From Pseudomonadota bacterium (lineage in GTDB: Bacteria > Desulfobacterota > Binatia > Binatales > Binataceae), in contig JAJPIL010000002.1 in NCBI GenBank assembly GCA_021324755.1, positions 1 through 42,339 on the forward strand: a DNA stretch of 42,339 bases. Reading direction: 5' to 3'. Shown piece by piece: positions 20,393 to 28,471 of the stretch. Position numbers and translations under genes: made by a program. Position 1 is the stretch's first letter. Every line of letters starts with the position of its first letter. The notes beneath the pieces are model-generated. The model was not told the origin of the DNA, made no database searches, and saw nothing but the letters and a program-made list of their open reading frames with translations.

Positions 20393-22398
20393 TGCCCGTT
20401 GGACCCGGCAACGCTCTGAGCTTCAAGCCGCTTGCGCAAGCGCCCCAGGGCCATGAGCGGAAAGTACTGCGCGTAGCCGCCGTAATGGAGGTAGAAATGG
20501 TTGGGGAAACCGGTGCCGGTGAATTCGCTCTCGTGCCAAAGGCCGTTTTCATCCACGTTCGACATCAGCCACTGGGCGCCGCGGATCGCCTCGTCGCTCA
20601 CGGCGTCCTCGCCCGACAAAAGGCCGATCAGCGCCCACGCGGTCTGCGAAGGCGTGCTGGCTCCTTTGCCGCGATAAAGCGGGTCCTTATCGCTCAAGCA
20701 GCTTTCGCCCCAGCCGCCGTCGGGGTTCTGCTTCGATTTGAGCCACCGAACCGCCCTTTTCACCCAAGGCTCGTCGAGGTCGACGCCTATCGAGCGCAAG
20801 CCCGCCAGCACTGAGAAACATCCGTAGATGTAATTCACTCCCCAGCGACCGCGCCATGAGCCGTCGCTCTCCTGGTGGCGTTTGAGCCATGCGATTGCGC
20901 GTTGCGCTACCGGGTGATTGGCCCTATAGCCGACGTTCCCCATCATTTCGAGCACTCGCCCAGTCACGTCGGCACATGTGGGATCGGTGACCGCCTCCAC
21001 ATCGGCAAATGGGGCCTTGTTGAGCCAGTGAGCTTTGTTGTCGGCGTCGAACGCCGCAAACCCGCCGTCGCTCGACTGCATGCCGAGCACCCAGTTTGCG
21101 CCCGCGCTAATCGCGCGCTCGATCGCCTCCTGGTCGGCGAGCCGACAGTTAGCCAGAACGCACAGCGCCACGGCGGCGTCGTCAACGTCGGGATACCAAT
21201 CGTTGTAAAACTGAAAGGCCCAGCCACCCGGCGAAAGCTCAGGACGTTTGACCGCCCAGTCGCCGCGCCGGTGGATCTGTTTTGCCACAAGCCAGCGCGC
21301 GGCCTTTTGCAGCTCTTGCGCGTCAGGCGCCGAGCCGGACTCGATGAGCGCTTTTGCGGCGAGTACCGTGTCCCATACGGGCGATACACAAGGCTGGTAG
21401 AGAGCTTTGTCGCCCATCTCCCATACAAGCTCATGGCTCGCCTCGAGCGCTTTGCGGATTACCGGATGGTCGTTGGTGTAACCCAACCCCTTTAGCGCCA
21501 TCGTCGTAAGCAAATAACAAGGCTGAATCCCGGCCCAGGAACCGTTAGCATCCTGGCGCTCAAGGACCCACTGTTCGAGCTTGCGCAGGGCTTGTGCGCG
21601 CAATTTTTGAATCGGCCTTCGATTGTACAAGCTCAACAGCCAATCGGCAGCGTTGAGCAGAGTGGTCAGAGACAGCCAGTTATTGTCACGCCTGCGACTA
21701 AACCGAGTAAAATGCGGCGGCAGGATATAGAGCTCGAGCACGCCCTCCACATAGCCGATTTTGACCACCGGACGCGTTGCCTGAAGCAGCATAAGCGCCG
21801 CCACGATCGGTCGCGCCCAGGCCGACAATTTGTACATGTGCACCGGAAACCAGGTCGGCAAGAGCGCTATTTCGACCGGCACGGCGGGCGTACATTCCCA
21901 GGGCACTTGGCCCAACGAGGCTAGATAGAAGCGCGCGAGCACTCCGATTTTGGCTATGCCGCCATTGGCCAACACCCACCGTCGCGCGCGAGTCATCGCC
22001 TCCTCGCCGGCCCGACGCCCGGTCAGTTTCAAAGCGGCGTAAGCCTCGACCGTCGTGGTCAGATGCCCCGGCCCTCCATGAAAAAGGTTCCAGCTTCCAT
22101 CCTCGGATTGGGTTTCGAGCAGGTAGTTGGCGATCCGGGTTTCGAGCGCCGGTTCGACCCGCCCCATAAAGTGATTGAACATAACGAACTCGGCATTCAT
22201 CTGCGCGTTCGCGGTCAGAGGAAACATCCAGTAACCTTCAGGATGTTGCGCGGCGATGAGTGCCCGGCGGGCTCGTTCGACGACCTCGTCCAGTTGCGCC
22301 TTAAAACTAGCTCGTTCGTCCGCGACAGTCTTGGCTTCGCCGTTGGCCTGCGCCACAGCTTCTCCCAGCGAATCCAGGTTGTTCAGTTCAGTCGCCAT
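20389..22398 (-). CDS. shc: Squalene-hopene cyclase (HpnF)
   Basis: Cyclises squalene to hopene/diplopterol at the membrane. At 669 residues it has family length and shows the QW repeats of this fold (QSEDGSW, QDANGSWAG, QSSDGGFAAFD, QESDGSWRGRWG, QNPDGGWGES). The catalytic acid motif, usually DxDDTA, reads DVDDAA at residues 404-409: both key aspartates are kept, but Thr is Ala through ACC-type to GCC. The N-terminal extension (about 1-38) is acidic and probably disordered. It sits between a zinc dehydrogenase (52 bases upstream) and dxr (four-base overlap). Confidence 0.94.
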   Translation of the reverse strand: MATELNNLDSLGEAVAQANGEAKTVADERASFKAQLDEVVERARRALIAAQHPEGYWMFPLTANAQMNAEFVMFNHFMGRVEPALETRIANYLLETQSEDGSWNLFHGGPGHLTTTVEAYAALKLTGRRAGEEAMTRARRWVLANGGIAKIGVLARFYLASLGQVPWECTPAVPVEIALLPTWFPVHMYKLSAWARPIVAALMLLQATRPVVKIGYVEGVLELYILPPHFTRFSRRRDNNWLSLTTLLNAADWLLSLYNRRPIQKLRAQALRKLEQWVLERQDANGSWAGIQPCYLLTTMALKGLGYTNDHPVIRKALEASHELVWEMGDKALYQPCVSPVWDTVLAAKALIESGSAPDAQELQKAARWLVAKQIHRRGDWAVKRPELSPGGWAFQFYNDWYPDVDDAAVALCVLANCRLADQEAIERAISAGANWVLGMQSSDGGFAAFDADNKAHWLNKAPFADVEAVTDPTCADVTGRVLEMMGNVGYRANHPVAQRAIAWLKRHQESDGSWRGRWGVNYIYGCFSVLAGLRSIGVDLDEPWVKRAVRWLKSKQNPDGGWGESCLSDKDPLYRGKGASTPSQTAWALIGLLSGEDAVSDEAIRGAQWLMSNVDENGLWHESEFTGTGFPNHFYLHYGGYAQYFPLMALGRLRKRLEAQSVAGSNGQ

Positions 22399-22450
22399 AA
22401 GCTTCCACGCCCTGCAAGTTTTCGATCGGGTAGCCGATAAGATTTAGCCG

Positions 22451-23554
22451 CTATGGAACGATCGCGCATTTAAGAAGCTCTCCGCGTTCGAGCAGAGCGA
22501 ACACCTCTGCCAGCTCGGCCAACCTACGTCGCGAATCGATTATGCGTTCTACTCCAGGCAACGCATGTTCTTGCAAGGCGGCCAGCGCCGCGGCTACGTC
22601 GCGCGGCCGATAGTGAAACGGAGCCAACAGGGTCAAATTGTCGTAATGCATCCGCCGAGTATCGAGAGCGACTGAGGTGCCGCTAGGACATCCGCCGAAG
22701 AACACCACCCGTCCCCCACGCCGCACCAGTCGCAGCGCTTGTTCCCATCCGGCTACCTGGCCGGTCGCTTCGATCACTACGTCAGGACCGAAACCGCTAT
22801 TAAGCCGGCAAGCCACTGCCTCGACTTCCTCGCGCTCGACGTCGATCACGTCGTCAGCGCCAAACTCAGCTGCGGCTCGCAGCCGGTTAGCCCTACGGCC
22901 CGCCACGACCACGCGCCGCGCTCCGCGCGCCTTGAGCGCGCTCAGATGAAGCAAGCCCAGCGGCCCGGCCCCCAGGATCAGAACTGTCTCAAAGCTTTGC
23001 ACCTGGGCCATCTCCTGCGCATGAAAGACGCAGGATAGCGGCTCGAGCAGAGCAGCCACTTCGAAGGAAACATCCGAAGGTTTCTTAAACGTATGGCGCG
23101 CGACGACGTGAGCCGGAAGCAGCAAGTAGTCGGCGTAAGCGCCCATCACGATATGCTCGACGACCTGCCGACACAGGTTTTCCTGGCCACGCCAGCAAAA
23201 AAAACAGGTCATGCACGGAGCGCTCGGCACGGCCACGATGGCGTCGCCGATTTTGAACTTGTCCACACCTGGTCCGGCCTGTGCGACGATACCCGAGAAC
23301 TCGTGGCCCAGAGGCGTCGGCGTGGGAAACAGCGGATGGCCTCGCTTGTAAGTTTTAAGATCGGTGCCGCAGCTGAGAGCGCATTTGACTTCGATCAGTA
23401 GCTCTCCGGCTTTCGGTTTCGGTAGCTCGACCTCTCTCATTTCAAGCTTGCCTGGGGAATACAGAACGGCCTGACGGCCGCGTCCCAGGCCGTTTGCGTT
23501 GACCATTTCCACGTTCCGCGCAGAGTTTTCACAGCTTGCCATATGCAACAGCAC
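22451..23554 (-). CDS. Zinc-dependent medium-chain dehydrogenase (threonine/sorbitol dehydrogenase type)
   Basis: An alcohol/polyol dehydrogenase of 367 residues. It has the catalytic zinc region ALSCGTDLKTYKRG and PLGHEFSG, a structural zinc loop with four Cys (PCMTCFFCWRGQENLC), and the NAD(P) motif LILGAGPLGLLHLSALKARG. The start is GTG 23554, sharing one base with the ispA stop, with GGGAG five bases ahead; ATG 23542 lacks such a site. Its place between ispA and shc suggests a role with isoprenoid, hopanoid or polyol intermediates, but the substrate cannot be read from the sequence. Confidence 0.85.
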   Translation of the reverse strand: MLLHMASCENSARNVEMVNANGLGRGRQAVLYSPGKLEMREVELPKPKAGELLIEVKCALSCGTDLKTYKRGHPLFPTPTPLGHEFSGIVAQAGPGVDKFKIGDAIVAVPSAPCMTCFFCWRGQENLCRQVVEHIVMGAYADYLLLPAHVVARHTFKKPSDVSFEVAALLEPLSCVFHAQEMAQVQSFETVLILGAGPLGLLHLSALKARGARRVVVAGRRANRLRAAAEFGADDVIDVEREEVEAVACRLNSGFGPDVVIEATGQVAGWEQALRLVRRGGRVVFFGGCPSGTSVALDTRRMHYDNLTLLAPFHYRPRDVAAALAALQEHALPGVERIIDSRRRLAELAEVFALLERGELLKCAIVP

Positions 23555-24474
23555 TACATCTCCCGCTCCACCACGTAGGAGGCCAGACCCCGCAAAGCTT
23601 GCGCTTGAGCGCCAAAGCCTGCCAGCGCCTCCAGGGCTCGCTGCTTGAGCTGATGGGCCAGCTCACGGGAGCGTTCGAGCCCGAGCAGCGTCGGATAGGT
23701 AGCCTTACCGTGAGCTTTATCCTTTTGTGTGCGTTTACCCATGCGCTCGGCTGAGGAAGACACGTCCAGGATGTCATCCATAATCTGGAAAGCCAGACCG
23801 GCATCGCGCGCATACGCGCTCAAAGCCTCGATCTCGTCCGGTTGAGCGCCTCCAAGCCATCCGCCACCCCGCGCTGCCACGACGAACAACGCACCGGTCT
23901 TCTTGCTGTGCAGCAGCTCGAGCTCGTCGATGCCGAGTGTGCGACCTTCGCTCAGTATATCCAGGGTTTGCCCCCCCACCATTCCCGCAGAGCCTGCGGC
24001 GCAAGCAAGCTCTTGTATGACGCGCAACACGACGTTTGCCGAAACGTCGGTTTCCTGCCATTCAGCCACCACCTTAAAAGCGTCAGTGAGCAAGGCATCT
24101 CCTGCCAAAGTGGCGATCGCTTCTCCGTAAACCTTGTGGTTGGCCGGTTTTCCGCGCCGCAAGTCGTCGTCATCCATACATGGCAGATCGTCGTGGATCA
24201 TCGAGTAGGTGTGGATCATCTCGAGCGCGCAAGCAAAACCCAAGGCGCTACGAGTTCGCCCACCCACAGCTTCGCATGCTGCCAGTGCAATTACAGGCCG
24301 CAGCCGCTTGCCGCCCGCAAACAGGCTGTACCGCATCGCCTCGAAAAGCACCGAAGCGGGACCTTCGCCTTGGGGAACAACGAGGCGAAGAGTATCCTCG
24401 ACCAGCTTTCGCCGTTCCTCCAGATAATGCTCGAAGTTAAAGCCTTGAGGGTCAGCTTCTTTTGCTGTAGTCAT
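23554..24474 (-). CDS. ispA: Polyprenyl (farnesyl/geranylgeranyl) diphosphate synthase
   Basis: Chain-elongating trans-prenyltransferase that makes FPP, the substrate of HpnD. From ATG 24474, with GAGG five bases upstream, it has 306 residues; a TTG at 24489 is less likely. It has the first aspartate-rich motif DDLPCMDDDDLRRG, the second FQIMDDILD, GGKRLRP near the N-terminus and the KKTGALF motif. It is the first gene of the run ispA-dehydrogenase-shc-dxr-hpnC-hpnD-hpnE-hpnA. Product length (C15 or C20) is not decided by sequence alone; FPP is inferred from context. Confidence 0.9.
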   Translation of the reverse strand: MTTAKEADPQGFNFEHYLEERRKLVEDTLRLVVPQGEGPASVLFEAMRYSLFAGGKRLRPVIALAACEAVGGRTRSALGFACALEMIHTYSMIHDDLPCMDDDDLRRGKPANHKVYGEAIATLAGDALLTDAFKVVAEWQETDVSANVVLRVIQELACAAGSAGMVGGQTLDILSEGRTLGIDELELLHSKKTGALFVVAARGGGWLGGAQPDEIEALSAYARDAGLAFQIMDDILDVSSSAERMGKRTQKDKAHGKATYPTLLGLERSRELAHQLKQRALEALAGFGAQAQALRGLASYVVEREM

Positions 24475-24850
24475 CGTCGCCTCGGACAATCAATTGCGGC
24501 AAGCTGAAATAGGCCACCATGACGGCCTGCGCTGGTCGAGCTGTGCAAGAGGCAGGCAGAAAAAGCGCGACGAGTCGGCTCTCGTTTCGCGCTTGCCCAT
24601 CTCGCGCGCTCCTCTCAAGGCTCGGTCTGCCGAGCTAACCGCGCCAACTATGCAACCAGCTAAATCCAATTGCCTCGGACCAGATCCGGCCATGACAATC
24701 GCCTCCCCCATCCGTATCCCGATGCCCCACTGAGCCTTAGCTATAGTACTGGCGGACCACCAGCAAAAGAACCCTTTGCGCTTCATAAAGCCGGATGCCG
24801 ACAGATCGTGGAAAGAAAGTGGCCGCGCCAAGCTGCAGCTCGGCTTATGT
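24475..24850. other. Intergenic region upstream of the ispA-hpnA operon
   Basis: 376 bases without a credible gene; a 113-codon frame on minus has no family features and odd composition. It should hold the operon promoter and leader. On the minus strand TTGCTG (24766-24761) and TATAGC (24745-24740) form a weak promoter candidate with a 15-base spacer. Between it and ispA are a long hairpin at 24563-24594 (perfect AAGCGCG/CGCGCTT arms with inner CGAG/CTCG) and a smaller one at 24621-24634 (CTCGG-TCTG-CCGAG). Confidence 0.45.
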
Positions 24851-25849
24851 TTACGCTATATAATGGCGCACCAAAGCGATCGTGTCCCGCAGGTTTTTGC
24901 CGAAGTCCAAAGCCACTGTTCCCTCGAAGCCTGAGTGTAACTTACAATGGCGACACCTTGGATCCTGCCGGGTCCGGTAAAACTCCCAGTCGGTCGCTTC
25001 GTGCATCTCTTTAAACGTACGGTAGTGGCCGTTGGTGATAAGGTAGCAAGGCCCCTTCCATCCTTGGGGATTGCGCGTCACTGTCGTCCACGGACTGCAC
25101 AGAAGATCTCGCTCGCCCAAGAGGAAATCGAGGTAAATAGGGGTGTTGATGATATTGTGGCGACGGGCGAGCTTGCGCACCCGATAAAACTTGTACGGCA
25201 TCTCATCGGTCTTGAGGTAAATGTCGTTGGAAAGCACTTGATAATGGTAACCTGGCGTCACCAGCATCCCATCCACACCGAGGCTGGTGAGCAGCTTGAT
25301 CATTTCCTCGAGCTCCTCGGCCGACGTTTCGCGATAAACCGTAGTATTGGTCTGGACGCGATATCCCTCTGCCTTCAGAAGCTTTATCATCTTGATGCAG
25401 TGGTCGAAGACGCCCTGACGCGCCACGACTCGGTCGTGCGTCTCGCGCATCCCGTCGAGATGGATGTTGAAGCTGAGGTAAACGTTGGGCTTCACGTGCT
25501 TAATGAATCGCTCGAGCAACAAGGCATTAGTGCAGATCTGAACGTGGCGGCGCTTTTCGATAAGCCCTTTGGTCAGCTCGACGATGTGCTTATAGATAAG
25601 CGGTTCGCCGCCGCAGATCGAAACTATAGGCGTGTCCGCCTCGTCAGCCGCACCCAAAGCCTCTTCCAAAGGCATTTGGTCCCATAGCGTGTCTTTGTAC
25701 TCGACGATTCGACCGCAACCGACACACGCCAGGTTGCAAGCGTGGAGCGGCTCGAGCATCAAGACCAAAGGGAAATACTTCTCCCCGGCCTTTCTTTTGC
25801 GAGCGATATGGCGAGCCAAATCGATCATTAGCCTAAGCGGCATTCGCAT
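24851..25849 (-). CDS. hpnH: Adenosylhopane synthase, radical SAM protein HpnH
   Basis: Joins a 5'-deoxyadenosyl radical to diploptene, giving adenosylhopane, the entry to side-chain-extended hopanoids. In 332 residues the radical-SAM cluster motif is CNLACVGC (Cys 38, 42, 45). Then come SICGGEPLIYKHI, QICTNALLLERF, FNIHLDG and a C-terminal Cys set CRHCKLHSGFE matching the HpnH family. It has a good GAGAGG ribosome site. It follows the TetR gene by 45 bases, so the two are probably cotranscribed and HpnH supply is under that regulator. Confidence 0.92.
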   Translation of the reverse strand: MRMPLRLMIDLARHIARKRKAGEKYFPLVLMLEPLHACNLACVGCGRIVEYKDTLWDQMPLEEALGAADEADTPIVSICGGEPLIYKHIVELTKGLIEKRRHVQICTNALLLERFIKHVKPNVYLSFNIHLDGMRETHDRVVARQGVFDHCIKMIKLLKAEGYRVQTNTTVYRETSAEELEEMIKLLTSLGVDGMLVTPGYHYQVLSNDIYLKTDEMPYKFYRVRKLARRHNIINTPIYLDFLLGERDLLCSPWTTVTRNPQGWKGPCYLITNGHYRTFKEMHEATDWEFYRTRQDPRCRHCKLHSGFEGTVALDFGKNLRDTIALVRHYIA

Positions 25850-25894
25850 AAGCGCACCCTCTCCCTATTCACCGGCAGGATCGCCGCCGGGCTT

Positions 25895-26548
25895 TTACCC
25901 GTTCGACACCACAGTGGACCCATCCGTTCGAGCGCTCTGCTCGCCAAATAGCAACGAGTAGAGCATCTCGAGCACTTTCTCCACCATCGGCTCGGCCGTG
26001 TGCAGGAATAACACGTCGACCAATAACCCGTTGAGCGTGGAAATCAGAAAGCTGGTTGTGGTCTCAACGTCAAGTCGTCGCGAACAAAGCCCTTTCTCTT
26101 GAGCCCTGCGGACGAGATCTTTTAAAAGGCAAGCGTAACTATCGTAGATACTTCTGATTTGACTCCTGAACGAGTCTGTCTTCTCCTGCTCGCTCTCTTC
26201 TTCTCGCAAAAGCCGCATCAGGAAAAAGCGCACCGCGCTAGCGTAGTCTCGCACGAACTGAACGTAAAGCTCGATCAAGCGTTTGAGTTGCTCGCGTTCA
26301 TCGAGCTCCTGCGCCTCGCTGGCGAAATCGATCGAGAACGGCTCGAGCAGCCGCTTGATGACGGCGAAAAACAGTTCCTCTTTCGACTTGAAGTGCCAAA
26401 AGATAAGCGCTTTACTGACGCGCGCCTGACGCGCCACCTCTGACATCGAGGCTTCATGAAAACCGCGGCTGGCGAACAGGCGGGATGCGGCGCGCAAAAT
26501 TTCGTCACGTGACTCCTGCGACTCCTGACGAGACAGAGCGGCTGACAT
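25895..26548 (-). CDS. TetR/AcrR family transcriptional regulator
   Basis: A 217-residue one-domain repressor type. The helix-turn-helix is at about residues 34-56 (MSEVARQARVSKALIFWHFK, then SKEELF), preceded by ILRAASRLFASRGF. The C-terminal ligand-binding half is helical with no known signature. It lies directly upstream of hpnH. A perfect 11-bp inverted repeat covers its own predicted promoter, which is the usual arrangement for self-repression. The inducing ligand is unknown; a lipid or membrane stressor would fit the genes controlled. Confidence 0.9.
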   Translation of the reverse strand: MSAALSRQESQESRDEILRAASRLFASRGFHEASMSEVARQARVSKALIFWHFKSKEELFFAVIKRLLEPFSIDFASEAQELDEREQLKRLIELYVQFVRDYASAVRFFLMRLLREEESEQEKTDSFRSQIRSIYDSYACLLKDLVRRAQEKGLCSRRLDVETTTSFLISTLNGLLVDVLFLHTAEPMVEKVLEMLYSLLFGEQSARTDGSTVVSNG

Positions 26549-26678
26549 CTCAATGCCCTTTCAAGATGACCTGCCCGGCTTCGACACCCTTAACTGCAAC
26601 AATGGCGCTTACAGCGGTAGCGCTGCACAGCTCCTCAACGTCGGCCGCGAACGCTCTACGGCGTCTTGGCACCTAACC

Positions 26679-26717
26679 TTACGGTCAGTACTTTACGCCG
26701 ACTGACCGTAAAGTCAA
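26679..26717 (-). promoter_or_regulatory. Predicted tetR-hpnH promoter with TetR operator
   Basis: TTACGGTCAGT (26679-26689) and ACTGACCGTAA (26701-26711) form a perfect 11-bp inverted repeat with an 11-bp spacer. A second, interlocked repeat (ACTTTACG at 26690-26697 with CGTAAAGT at 26707-26714) is also perfect. On the minus strand TTGACT (26717-26712) and TAAAGT (26695-26690) make a -35/-10 pair 16 bases apart, so bound repressor would cover the polymerase site. The tetR ATG lies about 130 bases downstream. Confidence 0.7.
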
Positions 26718-26781
26718 GTGCAGCGGGCAATCGTTGGGCATTCGCTTCAAAAAGCCGAGCCGGTGTCAGGGGCTTTGCAGC

Positions 26782-27816
26782 CTAGTAAGTCTCTTCTATC
26801 TCCTTAACCGCAACGTCCTCTCCGGACAGTTCCGCGGATTTGCGCGCAGCTACAATCGTCAGCATAAGATTGCGCAGCTCGGCGGTTCGCTGGGCGATTT
26901 CGCTGGCACCGGTACGTCCTTTTAGAGCGTCAAGAAAGTTGGCGAAGACCGGGGCGAACCACCGCGCATGATAAGAATCATCTGCCTCGTCACTTACATT
27001 AAAGCGCATGTGCTGCCCACTTTGGCTGACCAGTTTGATTACATCCGCGTCGATTTCGACAAAGCCCTTGGAGCAGCGTAACAGGGTGACGGTCTTGCGT
27101 ACCGGCGCACGCCAGGAAAGATGAACGTAGGCCACCCTTTTGCGCGAAAAGCGCAGCTTTAAGTCGACGGTTTGCTCGCCCACTCCACTTCCGACGTGAT
27201 CAAAGCGCGCCGAGACGGCGACCGGGCGCTCCTCCTCCATCAACCAACAGGCAAGGTAAAAAACGTGCCATCCGTGGTCGATTAGAATTCCCCCACCGCG
27301 CGCCGCTGGACCGAGTCGCCATCCTCAATGGCCACCTGCAGGAACAGAACGAAGCCGGGTGAAGGAAAGTTCATTGAGCTCGCCTAGCCATCCTTTCTTG
27401 AGCAGCGCGAAAGCGGTTCGAAAACTCGGAGCGTAGCGCCAATTATCGACGCAATAAAGGACCAAGCCTTGGCGCGAAGCAAGTTGTGTCAAGCGGTCGC
27501 ACTCTTCTAGGGTCAAACAAAGCGGTTTTTCAACCAGTACGTTTACGCCCGCTCTCAGGGCAGTCGCAGCGGACACCGCGTGAAATTCGGGCGGGCTCGC
27601 GATATCCAAAAAGTCTAGCCGCTCGGCTTCCAGCATCGCTTCCAAATCGCGATAAATCCTAGCTTTCGGAAGCAAACGGCTTGCTTCGTAAGCGCGCTCC
27701 GCAACCGGCTCGTGCACGGCCACGATCTCGATATCGTCGCGAGCATGGTAGGTCGGCAGATGAGCGTGCGTAACCACTTGCCCAAACCCGGATATTGCTC
27801 CGCGCAGCTTTGCCAT
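26782..27816 (-). pseudogene. Gfo/Idh/MocA family oxidoreductase interrupted by an in-frame TGA
   Basis: Reading from ATG 27816 (GGAGG six bases ahead) gives the N-terminal half of an NAD(P)-dependent sugar/inositol dehydrogenase. It has GAISGFGQVVTHAHLPTY, the EKP catalytic motif in VEKPLCLTLEECDRL, and VDNWRYAPSF. Codon 164 (27327-27325) is TGA. The same frame then continues without any shift into GWRLGPAARGGGILIDHGWH, the normal next block of the family, and runs to a stop at 26782 (about 344 codons in all). One base change would restore a full protein. Options are a recent nonsense mutation, readthrough or recoding, or a sequence error. It ends the minus arm of the head-group locus. Confidence 0.8.
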
Positions 27817-27955
27817 CAAACCCCTCCAACGCCCTAACCGCAAAATCTACCATCCGCTCACTGTTCCGAGCCCTGCCTACCGACGAGTTGAAAAAGCTCC
27901 TTTCGCAGGGAAAGCGCTAGCGGAATATCCCACAATGTTACGGCAAGTGAAACCG

Positions 27956-28435
27956 TCAACGGCCAAACCCGAAAAATTCGTTCGCATAATAAAACCTACC
28001 CACGCCCGCTGCCCGAGCACACTGCGCGTCGATCTCCTGGTCGCCAACCATCACCGAGGAGCTCAGGTCCAGGTCGTATTGCTGAGCAAGCTCAAGAATC
28101 ATCCCAGGCTTGGGTTTACGACAATCGCACCGGTCGGCGTCCTGATGCGGACAGACCTTCCAGCCAGTAAGCGCTCCTCCCAATTGGCAGTTAAGGTCCA
28201 AAAGAGCTCGTTCCAGCGCATCCAGGGTGAATCGGCCTCGAGCAACACCCGCCTGGTTCGTCACCACAAAGATAGGGGTTGTGCGCCTTATTGCGTTCAA
28301 TTTCGAGGCAACGTTAGGAAGTACCCTTATAATTATCTCGCCTTTGCTGTTCAGTGGCAGCTCTCGTCTTTCGTCGAACGCAACTAGCGTTCCAGTCAAA
28401 TCGCAAAACAGAGCTGACCGTTTTGACAAAGCCAT
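27956..28435 (-). CDS. HAD-IIIA family protein, GmhB/histidinol-phosphatase-like
   Basis: A 159-residue capless HAD protein resembling D-glycero-D-manno-heptose-1,7-bisphosphate phosphatase. It has motif I as FCDLTGTL (nucleophile Asp 12), motif II in VVTNQAGVARG, a zinc-type loop CPHQDADRCDC followed by RKPKPGM (motif III), and VMVGDQEIDAQCA (motif IV). The position two after the nucleophile is Thr instead of Asp, the residue that usually acts as general acid/base. DxTGT is normal in P-type ATPases but unusual in GmhB-like phosphatases. ATG 28435 is used; a TTG at 28456 is possible. Direct repeats of about ten bases (AAAGGTTGTT) lie just upstream. Confidence 0.8.
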   Translation of the reverse strand: MALSKRSALFCDLTGTLVAFDERRELPLNSKGEIIIRVLPNVASKLNAIRRTTPIFVVTNQAGVARGRFTLDALERALLDLNCQLGGALTGWKVCPHQDADRCDCRKPKPGMILELAQQYDLDLSSSVMVGDQEIDAQCARAAGVGRFYYANEFFGFGR

Positions 28436-28471
28436 ACCGCTAACAACCTTTAACAACCTTGGTGGGTATCT

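Noticed and set aside
24490-24831. 113-codon minus-strand frame upstream of ispA, considered as xseB (often found there)
   Set aside because: Composition and sequence show none of the XseB features; it is rich in Trp, Cys and Arg and looks like non-coding DNA translated.
27280-27330. Selenocysteine insertion at the in-frame TGA
   Set aside because: No convincing stem-loop of the bacterial SECIS kind directly after the codon, and no selenoproteins known to me in this family; kept only as a remote option.
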